Shown here one piece after another: positions 1 through 9,100 of a stretch of 13,156 bases of DNA. The notes below the pieces were generated by a model. It did not search any database and was not told the DNA's origin. It saw only the letters and a program-made list of their open reading frames with translations. The stretch is from NCBI GenBank assembly GCA_004151065.3, contig NWUY0300035746.1, forward strand, positions 20,931-34,086, in the 5' to 3' direction. The position numbers and the translations under genes are program-made. The DNA comes from Larix sibirica. Taxonomy: Eukaryota; Streptophyta; Pinopsida; Pinales; Pinaceae. Each line of letters starts with the position of its first letter. Position 1 is the first letter of the stretch.

Positions 1-94
1 AAAGGATAGAAAAGAAAAGAAAGGAGAATGTCAATATTACCATTACCTACCAGGGGTTGTGTCCCCATGTAATAATGGAAACGACAAATAAAAA

Positions 95-300
95 CCCAAA
101 ATCGCCCTTTAAGTAGGTTAACACCAAGCCTGGGCGATGTTTCTTACTATGGTGCGATTTTTCCCCAAAAATCGCCATTTTCTTCAAACATTGCGATTTC
201 TGATTTTAGGTAAAAATCACAATTTTTTCGGGCTGAAAAATCGATGCCCAGAAAAATTGCGATTTTTTGCGATGTGCCGAAAATTTTGGCGATATCTTCA
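95..300. repeat. GCGATTTTT/AAAAATCGC-rich block
   Basis: Within about 200 bp the motif GCGATTT or its complement AAATCGC, exact or nearly so, recurs some eight to nine times in both orientations (for example near 101, 153, 167, 192, 236, 252 and 283). Neighbouring copies can pair as short hairpins. Gypsy spacer homology ends inside or at the edge of this block, so it may be an insertion or a degenerate transposon end. I do not recognise a named family. Confidence 0.45.
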
Positions 301-416
301 GAAATCTCAGCTACACACTCAAGTGGCACAATTGGCTCCTCAAATTCATCCATTACCACATATGTGCCCAAGTTAGGTTCGTATATCTCAAGATACAAGG
401 GTTAATTGTCCAATAG

Positions 417-890
417 CTAGGGATCTTTTACAGTATGTAACATCTTCTGTTGAAACGACCTTTCCTTGTAGCCGAATGTCATAGGAATGTCAACATATGA
501 CCAATTCATTTGGATGCCTCTTGAATCCACTGCCCATTTTTGGGACAACAACATACCCCATTTTGAGGGGCATTCTATGACCACTACATCCATGGTTAGG
601 ACTTTGTCTGGATACTCTTGCAATCGGACCTCAAGTCCCTTGATAACCCCGCATACCTATATTTCTTGTGACTCCATGAGTCCATAGCCTGCACTTTTCT
701 ATACGGTCTAGAAATTGTTAGTCCTAACTCGTTCATCGGCTCCAGAGTCGTTACATTAGTGGAGACTTTTGAGTCTAACGTACAATTTCAAAGTAATAAT
801 CCATTAACAAGCAATGGAATGTAAAAAGGAGGGGGTTTATCAATTTTATTCATATCTAGATAAACCCGAGGGTGGTTGTTTGATGGATTG
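417..890 (-). pseudogene. Gypsy aspartic protease relic
   Basis: The minus strand reads KPPPFYIPLLVNG, then a stop, then CTLDS (catalytic Asp codon at 773-775), MNELGLTISRPY, and after a frameshift MDVVVIECPSKWGMLLSQKWA and QMNWSYVDIPM. These match the retropepsin-like protease and the stretch after it in plant gypsy polyproteins, which would cut the element's own polyprotein. The catalytic triad reads D-S-K where D-S/T-G is required. Together with the in-frame TGA and the frameshift, this makes it inactive. Confidence 0.85.
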
Positions 891-938
891 ATGGAATCAC
901 TCGATCCCAAGGATTTGTTAATGGCCTCCTTTTGCCTA

Positions 939-1010
939 GGCAATAGGACTAATTCTTTTAACAGTAGTGAAATGAGTTGGCAATAGGACTAATTCTTTGA
1001 CAACTCATTT
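939..1010. repeat. 20-bp direct repeat with flanking inverted repeat
   Basis: GGCAATAGGACTAATTCTTT occurs at 939-958 and 979-998, a 40-bp period. The second copy is bracketed by the 10-bp inverted pair AAATGAGTTG (970-979) and CAACTCATTT (1001-1010). It lies within the gag-protease relic and is probably a small slippage duplication. Confidence 0.7.
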
Positions 1011-1444
1011 ACCAAATAGAATTGCAAATTATGCATTAGTAAAGGATCTTGCTTTTCTGGGGAAACCACTTGTTGAGTGTCTTTCTATGTAGGAGGTTGG
1101 TTAACTTGTTGGCTACTTTATGCTTTATTCTGCTGACATAAGTTTTTGTTATTTTGACCACCATGGCTACTACCTTTGTGTCTGCTTTATTTACTAGAGA
1201 GGGACCAGGGTGTTATTTGACTTCTAGGGGCAGCCATGTTAGTGGGCACCGTTTTTGCATGCATCGAATTGGTTAGAATTAAAAAAAGGTCTTGTGTAGC
1301 TATCCTCTTGTTAGTTGGAAACTTGGTATACTTGCGAGCTACAATCTTCATCAAGAACAACATCTTCAGGGAATCATCTTTCTATTCAAAAGTGTCTTCC
1401 GTTTGATCTGGGGGAAACATAAATGCTGTTTGAGCAGAATCCCT

Positions 1445-1483
1445 ACAAACTTCTTCATTATGGGACATATTGCATGACCTACA
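1445..1483 (-). pseudogene. Gag zinc-knuckle relic
   Basis: The minus-strand reading is CRSCNMSHNEEVC, spacing C-x2-C-x3-H-x4-C, one residue shorter than the retroviral norm C-x2-C-x4-H-x4-C. It lies between the capsid relic and the protease relic, where a nucleic-acid-binding knuckle is expected. The short spacing may be the lineage's own form or a deleted codon. Confidence 0.6.
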
Positions 1484-1789
1484 ATAGTGCTTGGAAGATG
1501 CATAGCCTACAAAATTATTTCTAGGCATGGGCACAGGAAATTGGGTATCGTAACCTTCTTTTCTTTTTAAAAGTCCTTTGAGGGGGCTTCTTGGGCTGAA
1601 ATGTTTGCTGATTTATAGGGGAAACTTACTGATTTTGCCATTTTTTTATAAGCCAGATCATCTTATTTGTAATATCTTGTAAATATTTTGCAACAGATCC
1701 ACAAATATTGCTAGTATTTCAACATTTTCTTTCCCCCCCTCCCTTTTTAGGCTCTTGGACCATTCTTCCCCGTGGATCAAAGTTTCAAA

Positions 1790-2704
1790 CTATCTGGAAG
1801 AATTTGACTGAATCTTCTTGGCTGCAACCATATTTTTTTCTATCTTAACAGCAACAGCAAGAGTAGCCTGCAAGGTCTGTATGCCCTTCTTCTTAGGAAA
1901 TAAACTAAGAGATTTATCAAATGCCTTAAATTAATAAAGTAAAGTAGAGTCATCATTAAGATGTACATGTCAAGGAATTCTTATATAAAATTTTGTAAAA
2001 TGATTATTAAATTCAGATACAGATTCATTTTTGTTTTTCCAGGTTGAGTGCAATTCATCCAACAAGAATGCATTATCCTGTTTGTGGTTCCACGTTTTTG
2101 TAAATCTACTTTTGAAATACTGCCATCCATTGATGGAGGCATTGGGAAAATATTTGGACCATGTTCGTGCATCCCCCTTCCAGGGTTTGCATGAACATTT
2201 TCATAACCACATCCTCATAATCCACTTCCAAATCATCTATAAACTTCAAGAACACAGTCAAATGATCATCAACAAAGATTGCATTGTTTCTTGCAAATTT
2301 AAGAATACACTTTTGGTAGTTTCGTGTAGGCATGTCATCATGTTGGTTAGGGATCTGAGCAAAGCTCAATAGAGCATAAACTGTTAGCATAAACCTGACT
2401 ATAGGTCCTGCCATGTCACTAACTAGAGGTAAAATTGATGCTGAAAAATAGTGGACAAAGGTATAAAAGATGAACATACCACAAAAGCAGAATTTATTGA
2501 AGATGTACTTATCGCAACGCCGGTGGTAGGAGGTGACAAAGTGACTGGTTGAGAGGTAGTCGTAACAATGGAATCACCTTCTGCATACGGTGGAGTTTTA
2601 GGTGGATTACTGCTCTTTCTCTGGAACATGTGCTCTGGTTTGCTAAGGCTTGGAACTACGGCTTGAGTATAATCAAATTTTGGTGATTTTCGAGTATTCT
2701 CCAT
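1790..2704 (-). pseudogene. Gypsy gag (capsid) relic
   Basis: The minus strand opens with a Pro/Ser/Thr-rich leader (from ATG at about 2704) and then the capsid core. Recognisable in successive frames are FIDDLEVDYEDVVMKMF with MQTLEG (ending near 2175), then after a frameshift WSKYFPNASINGW, KQDNAFLLDELHS and NESVSEFNN (about 2170-1985), and after further breaks LNDDSTLLYFI and GIQTLQA. This is the standard plant gypsy gag order, in which the element's own protein would assemble into virus-like particles in the cytoplasm. At least three frame changes and several stops are visible, so no protein is made. Confidence 0.85.
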
Positions 2705-3164
2705 AGTGACTTAATCCTACAACCAGTGGAGTAACCAAGTGAGTTAAAATAAATCAAAGTAGTAAACTCACTGATGTCATTTTGATTTCCGAGGATTGAC
2801 AATCTAGGAGACAATCCACTTATACATTATTACACTTGACTCATCATTCTTTCACCACTTTGACCTTGAACCACACCATCACTGCTTGCTGGGAAACATA
2901 GCATTCATCCTGTATCTGCCATACACAGAAATTGCTAATAATAGACATGCCAAAAAGCAGTCTTCCTTGAGAAAACAAAAAAGAAAAAAAGCAGGAAAGA
3001 TTGATCTTGAAGAACTGTATCAGTCTAGCTTCTTGCAAAAAAATCAGTCTCACTAGACTTGCTTTTTTACAAGAAGCATGAATATATGAATCACTTTCAT
3101 GTGGCCCCCCTTTGTGTTGGGCTCCTGGGAGAAAGTCAACCACTAAAACTAGCAGTCTTGGACT

Positions 3165-3692
3165 CTGCTAGCTCTGGAATGAACTCTGATCTTTGTGTAT
3201 GTCTGGATCACTGTATGGAACCAACCTGATGGAGTCTTGCTGGATTTGAACTCTCCAGTAGTGCAAGCATAACTGGGGGTTAACACCCACCAAAACTGAA
3301 ATAGAATTAACCTTGTTCTAAAATATAATAGAAGCAGCCAGTCCCATCCAAACTGAAATTGAATCAGACCATGCTAGTACTAAAAGTCACTATCTCTCAA
3401 TGCCCGCTTGTCTGCTAGCTTTGGAATGAACCCTGATCAATGAGTATATCTGGATAACTGTACAATGGAACCAGCCTAATGGAATCTCTCTGGATTTTAA
3501 TTCTCCAGAAGTGCAAGCGCAACTGGGGGTTGACACCTACCAAAACTGAAATAGAGTTAGCCTTGCTTGTTCTAAGAAATAATAGAAGCAGCCTGTCCTA
3601 CCCAAACTGAAATACAATTAGACCTTGCTAGTACTAAAATCCACCTACACGTTGTTAGTAGTAGTACTATCCCTCAATGCCCACTTGTCTGT
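3165..3692. repeat. Diverged tandem duplication, about 247/280 bp units
   Basis: Copy 1 at 3165-3411 and copy 2 at 3412-3692 both start CTGCTAGCT(C/T)TGGAATGAAC and share GAAGTGCAAGC-like, AACTGGGGGTT, ACCAAAACTGAAATAGA, TAATAGAAGCAGCC and GCTAGTACTAAAA in the same order. Copy 2 has small insertions near its end (around TTGTTAGTAGTAGTACTATC). No coding potential is conserved between the copies. It looks like an old intronic duplication of non-coding or unidentified transposon sequence. Confidence 0.85.
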
Positions 3693-3830
3693 CTATGGAT
3701 GTACAAGGTAGGTAATAGATTGATGCATCTATTGGGCAACTTTTCTTTCTAAGTGTTATTGAATTAAATCTCTGTAATGATTAATTTCCTTATTGGAAGG
3801 AGGTGATGAACAATTTTAAGAAACCATGTA

Positions 3831-4180
3831 CCGAAAGGATATACACCTCCTAGTTATGAGAAAACCACGAATTCTGTATTGGCTAATACTGAGGCATGTG
3901 CAGAAATGAAGTGGCAGTTGCAATAATTCATAGAGCAAGGAATAGTTAAATCTGACATGGTGCAATAACTCATAGAGCAAGGAGCAATTAAATCCGACAT
4001 GTCCCTTTTTGGTTTGCCAGCGGTATTGGTCCCCAAGAAAGATGTTTTTTGGCAAATGTATGCATGTTTTCCAATATTGAACAAGATTACCATCAAAACA
4101 AATATCTCTGCCAAGGATTGATGACCTGATTGATCAGCTTCAGCCTTCAGGAAAGCCCAATACTTCAAATTTGATTTATA
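3831..4180 (+). pseudogene. Ty3/gypsy reverse-transcriptase N-terminal fragment
   Basis: The plus strand encodes the entry part of a gypsy reverse transcriptase: PPSYEK, EMKWQLQ, FIEQGIVKSDM, LPAVLVPKKD (VLVPKKD at 4023-4043), LNKITIK (4077-4097), LPRIDDLIDQLQ one frame over (4108-4143), and YFKFDL back in the first frame (4161-4178). The family form is QL-LI-G-I-PS-SP-GAPVLFVKKKDG, ALNK-TIKN-YPLPRIDDL-DQL, AKYFSKIDL. The catalytic YxDD region is absent, so the fragment stops before the active site. It has two in-frame TAA codons and a local frameshift. It lies opposite to the gag-protease relic, and its motifs look chromovirus-like, so it is probably a different insertion. Confidence 0.82.
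3919..4002 (+). repeat. 42-bp tandem duplication inside the RT fragment
   Basis: TGCAATAA(T/C)TCATAGAGCAAGG begins at 3919 and again at 3961, a unit of exactly 42 bp (14 codons). It repeats the RT stretch (F/L)IEQG(I/A)(V/I)KSDM. Both copies contain the same TAA directly after CAA. About five substitutions separate them. Confidence 0.85.
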
Positions 4181-4734
4181 ATCATTACATTGAGAGTAGT
4201 GAGTTGTATCTACAGCCCAGGTAGATGTATCACATCTGTAATGTTAATAAATTAAATTGAAAAAAATTGAAGTCTGTAAAAGTGAAAAATTAAAAAAATA
4301 GCTGACCATGACAATAAAAAACTAGAAAAATGGACCGTAATAATTATAAATATCTAATGAAATAAACCAGCATAGTTCTATTCTAAACCTGGATCTTCTA
4401 AGCACCAATAGAATTACACTGAAGACAAAGTAGGGATTACGAGTCATCACTCCATTGAGCTTATGTAATGCTGCAACAACATTAATTAATTTTAGACTGA
4501 TGAATCATGTCTTGACTCGGTTCATTCTTGGACTCATTTGTCATTATTCATCTAGAGGACATTCTGTTGCTTAACAGGTCTTGGGAGGAGCACTTCTAAC
4601 ATTTAGAGATGGTATGGACAACTCTTTGAAAGCAATAGTTGCAATTAACATAACTAGACATGAATTTTTTAAAGTGGCTCTTATGGAGCCAGTGTCAAGT
4701 GTGTAATATTGTGGCAGTCGTTGGCTTAAGAACG

Positions 4735-5211
4735 ATAAACAAACCAGTATTAGCTCAAGATGGTGATAAATTGAGGTAATGAAGTTATGCTGATTAACGC
4801 ACCAGTAAGAAATCATAAACTTGCTAATTCTTCTGATGTGCACTGAAATAATCACATAGAACTGTAAACAGAAACATGCCAACAACTACAGAAACAAATA
4901 ACTCAAGTACAAATGACCAGTTAACTACTTGTGGATATGGGTTCTTAACAAACTGTGCAGAATGCTGGAATAAACAAACCAGTATTAGCTCAAGATGGTG
5001 ATAAATTGAGGCGATGAAGTTACGCTGATTAACGCACCAGTAAGAAGTTGTAAACTTGCTAATTCTTCTGATGTGCACTGAAATAATCAGATAGAACTGT
5101 AAACAGAAACATGCCAACAACCACAGAAACAAATAACTCAAGTACTCATGACCAGTTAACTACTTGTGCATATGGGTTCTTAACAAATAACAAACTCTGC
5201 AGAATGCTGGA
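4735..5211. repeat. Tandem duplication, about 235/242 bp units
   Basis: Copy 1 at 4735-4969 and copy 2 at 4970-5211 both begin ATAAACAAACCAGTATTAGC and end GCAGAATGCTGGA. They are highly similar by eye, with about a dozen substitutions and one small insertion (AATAACA) in copy 2 near 5185. This is clearly younger than the duplication at 3165-3692. Minus-strand open frames across both copies repeat the same words only because the DNA is repeated, and no known protein is seen. The duplication is intronic. Confidence 0.93.
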
Positions 5212-6060
5212 ATAAATAACTGGTAGATTAACAGCCATGTACTCAGTTCTCACCCTTAAACTGTGGGGATGACTGAGTGTCTGTACAAAATCATTTGTCA
5301 ATATGTCTGCACTGTTCATTATAACTACAGATTAACCCCTATTTATTTGTACAAATCACACTTGGAGTGAAAAAGCATGCTTTGATGCAGTTACATTAAA
5401 GTTAATGGCAGTGGGTGTGTGCCAAAAAGCATGCCTCTGCTGCTTGAGATATCCTGTCAGAAACTCCTTAAGGCTGTCCAGCACTTGCCTTTTGAGTCTG
5501 ATCAGTCAAATGATTGCTTGTCCGGTCATGTTCCTCTTGGTTTTGGTAGTGATGAAAATGTGGTGCTAACCCATGTATATAGGGTACCATCTTGAGGTTT
5601 GGTAGTTGGTGACATGAATTTACCTGATGATGTGATAACTACACAGACAATGCATGACTGGATGATCACATTCCTTTTGGTTAATTGAGTAGGGTTGCAG
5701 TTGATGCTAACCTCTATGTATTTAAGTTGGTAGCTGACCATGTGTTGCAACTTGCAAGTGTCAGGAAAAATAGTTCTGTACCATTATGTTTGTTTTCTCA
5801 GAAAAAACTAAATAATTGTACTCAAAATAACTAGCCATGTTATGTTATGGATTGTATACTAAAATTTCTTGGGGTTGTCCTATTACATGATTTCCTATGG
5901 TAGATTTTATGAACACCTGTATAAATTCCTAATAATTATGAATGTGTTAAAAACTTGAAGCATTAATGTTGGAAAAGACATGCAAACTTTAGGTAACTTG
6001 GCATTTGTAGCAATGATTAATTTTCTTTCTCATTTTCTTGTGGCATACTGTGTATGTCAG

Positions 6061-6153
6061 GTCGTACTTAACAATGCCACTCAAGAAACCGACAATCCAG
6101 ATCTACGTGATCGTGCATACATCTACTGGCGGCTTCTTTCAACTGATCCAGAG
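6061..6153 (+). CDS. Beta-adaptin exon: end of trunk solenoid
   Basis: Thirty-one codons, phase 0 on both sides. It encodes [22 protein letters not shown] and ends STDPE, the highly conserved last helices of the alpha-solenoid trunk that packs in the adaptor core. The acceptor AG is at 6059-6060 after a pyrimidine-rich tract, and the donor is GAG|gtatag. In the family the residue before this exon is Gln, which must come from an exon not present in the window. I searched the 6 kb upstream for the preceding coding stretch (the family's PQQMIQ region) and did not find it. Confidence 0.93.
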
Positions 6154-9100
6154 GTATAGAATCCAGACTTTCCACTACTTCTGGAATAGTCATCAACTCT
6201 TTTTTTTCAAATAATTTTTTTTACATTTATTATTGGCCACATTCAGATCTACTGAAAATATATTTCTGTCATCTTGGAATGCAGGCAGCAAAGGATGTTG
6301 TATTGGCTGAGAAGCCAGTTATTAGTGATGACTCAAATCAGCTTGATCCATCACTTCTTGATGAACTTCTTGCAAATATTGCAACTCTCGCTTCTGTATA
6401 TCATAAACCTCCTGATGCTTTTGTAAGCCGTGTTAAGCCAGCAGTGCAGCGGCCAGAAGATGATGAAGAATTTCCGGATGGGCTTGATGCAGGCCCTTCT
6501 GAATTATCAGCCACGGAGATAGAAATTAATGCTTCACCTGCCCGAGGTTCAAGCAGTGTTCCTCATGTCCCAGCAAAAGCAGTGCCTACAGCAGCAACTC
6601 CACCACCAGCTCCAGTTCCAGACCTTCTTGGTGATTTGATAGGTTTGGACAATGCACTTGTCCCTGTAGATCAGCCAACAGCAGCCTCTGGGTGAGTAAT
6701 TGAATCAGTGTCTTCCATTTCAATTTGTAAAGACAAACGGAAAGAATTCGCTTCTTTATTGCTGGAATATCTAAATTCTATTTTAGAGTCAGGAGCTGAT
6801 TCAAGCAACATGTGATATTTGGTTAACACTTTGTGCAGGCCTCCTTTACCTGTTTTACTTGCAGCATCAGCAGGTCAAGGCCTCCAGATCAATGGGCAGC
6901 TTATACGACGGGATGGTCAAATTTTTTACCACTTGAAGTTTGAGAACAACTCTCTGACACCTTTGGATGGGTTTATGATACAGTTCAACAAGAATACATT
7001 TGGTCTTGCAGCTGCCGGACCTCTACAGGTACATCACATAAAATCTTAAAATAGTTGAATTATTAGTTCCTTTTATTATGAATATTTTAATAGGATGTAA
7101 ATGAATATGTATTTTGGGTCCTTTTTCTGAGTTGTGTTCCTTGTAAATTAGGTACCACTATTACAGCCTGGCAGCTCAGCAAACACTCTCCTGCCAATGG
7201 TATTGTTTCAAAACATTTCTCCTGGACCAGCGAACACTCTCTTGCAGGTGGCGGTAAAAAATAATCAACAGCCTGTCTGGTATTTTAGTGATAATGTTCC
7301 ATTTGAAGTTTTCTTCACCGAGGATGGCAGGATGGAGCGTGCAACGTTTCTGGAGGTAATAATGAATGCTGGGTTCTAACTTCTAAGCTTTGGTATTGAT
7401 AGTCTGTTGTTTAAGATTTTTTTCCTTGATTTTTTCTATGTAATTTTTCCCTTACTCTTTCCATGTTAAGTTGTGATGTATTTTTAAATGGCACCAAGGG
7501 TTTTATATCTATGATACTGATCACAGTCTACTATTTTTTAGGGTTTACATTTTTGTTAAATGGAACCCACTGACCAAATTGTTCATTGGTGGACATTAAT
7601 ATAAATTTCTCCCTTTCTCAGGAATGTAGTAGGCTGTGCCTTAGAATTCATATTAAAATTTACAATTTATCAAGATATCTACTGCAAATATGATCTCTAC
7701 TAAAATTATAGGCTTCAAAGACATTTCTTTGGATAAAATACAGCTTGGTTAATGCTATCAGCAGGAAGTTGGTAGTATGCCATGCTCATGTTTTCTGCTG
7801 TGGAAACTCTTTTTCTTTGAATGACTGGTAATAACAATCACAAATGTATGAACTATGAAAAAATGTAAATATCCCATCTATAATGTATGACAAAATGTTA
7901 ATATCAGATACATGACCGAATTTTGCCTGCAACTGTGATTGTAATGTATTAGTAATAAGTGCCTTACGAACAATTTATCAGAGGTTATTGTGGGTCACAA
8001 GCTCCCATCCAGCTTCCCCTTGATGGGGAGCTCAGTTCTAAAAATAGGAAGATTCCATATTGTTTGAAGCATTTAGGTCCAAGCTTCGTAAGCAGAGAAT
8101 GAGGTTGCCATCATAGCTGCTTTGAGAAGGCAATACCAGTAAATCTTAATTATAGTAATGTGTCTAAGCACAAGTGGATTATAAGTGGCGTGAACAAATT
8201 AAAACAAATAGAAAGCATTTACTAGGCTCATTCGTGCTGCTGGTTCTAGAAGGTGAATGTCAAAGTACTTATCTAGTGTCTTTCTTTTATTTCCTGCTAC
8301 TCTAGAATGTTTAAATTGTATTGTGGAAGATAGGGAAAGGGTGGATAGAAAATTTCTAATAGTAATAACACATAGATGGGCAGAACTTTCAAAGGCTCAA
8401 ATACTTAAAATATTAGGAAAGATTGTGTGCTTATGTCTATTTTGAGTGCCAATTAAAAGTGTTTTAGTGTGCATTTTTGTAGTCTTTTCACAGGCATTTG
8501 GTACTCTACGAAATTCAATAATGACAGTTATCCTTGGACAATTAGGCAGAGAAAAAAAGCTAGCTTGTGCAGGGTATGTTGATGCTCATGAGAAGCAAAA
8601 TGGACCATGTGGGATTAAATAACCTCCATCTGTGGAATTCTCATGGCAATGTAAGAGCCAATCTGCAGAGGAATTTAAAATAGTCTATATATAGTATAGA
8701 AGTGTTGTTGGTATAGGCCAAGCATGAGAGATCTCAATTCTCCATCATGCGTGCTGTGAGTTGCATGCATGGTGTGAAAGAAGCGGCAGATGTGTGAGTT
8801 TCATGGAGTTGGAATCAATTTATGCTTGCACACGTGAAGCTCAAATTGCTAGTCATGTTTTATTAACAGTGCTGGTATTAGCATAGTTCTCTGCATCGCT
8901 CATCGGTAATTAACTTAGCTTATGTCCTATGAAGGGTGGCATCTAGAGCTAGATGGTAATGTAGTGTTGTCTTTGGATAGTGTTTTGCTTGTTGATTGGT
9001 TGACAATAGAGCACGGGATCATGTTTTTGATGCTTAGTGTCTCTAATCTACATCGGCAGCTATGAGTTCTGCATTATATAGAAAAATCTTAAAACTGGTG

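Larger units (their letters stand above)
300..2704 (-). mobile_element. Decayed Ty3/gypsy LTR-retrotransposon, gag to protease part
   Basis: Read right to left on the minus strand, three gypsy domains occur in the right order: gag capsid (about 2704-1790), a zinc knuckle (1483-1445) and an aspartic protease (about 890-417). The post-protease spacer follows, with an NLGTYVVMDEFEEP-like stretch near 398-330. Many frameshifts and in-frame stops show it is dead. The minus-strand copy has no RT, RNase H or integrase; homology fades near position 300, where a GCGATTTTT-rich block begins. I could not find LTRs, a primer-binding site or target-site duplications, so true ends are unknown. It sits antisense to the beta-adaptin gene, inside its intron. 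Confidence 0.85.
1..6060 (+). other. 3' part of a >6 kb beta-adaptin intron
   Basis: Everything left of 6061 is read as one intron, because the exon at 6061 starts mid-protein with a good acceptor and no other beta-adaptin coding sequence is visible upstream. The intron carries retroelement remnants in both orientations and two local tandem duplications, listed separately. Stretches 2705-3164, 3693-3830, 4181-4734 and 5212-6060 show only AT-rich non-coding sequence to my reading. The donor and the full length cannot be seen. An alternative is that the 5' half of the gene has been lost; the intact 3' half argues against this. Confidence 0.75.

Noticed and set aside
2844-3143. 99-residue minus-strand frame upstream of gag
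   Set aside because: No recognisable domain; Ser/Phe/Leu-rich text typical of reading A/T-rich DNA. It may cover the gypsy leader, but nothing supports a protein.
2705-3164. Possible LTR and primer-binding site for the gypsy relic
   Set aside because: No TG...CA-bounded pair and no match to a tRNA 3' end (such as the complement of initiator Met) could be found on the expected side.
4571-5141. Two overlapping minus-strand open frames sharing the words SVHIRRISKF and HHLELILVCL
   Set aside because: The shared words come from the DNA tandem duplication. Both frames run antisense through AT-rich intron, hydrophobic by composition, and match no known protein.
8001-8031. Hairpin GCTCCCATC/GATGGGGAGC
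   Set aside because: A single imperfect 9-10 bp stem with no star-strand symmetry or flanking structure; too short for a plant miRNA precursor call.
8257-8445. 62-residue plus-strand frame in the last intron
   Set aside because: Lies wholly within an intron, resembles no family, and its length is expected by chance at this composition.
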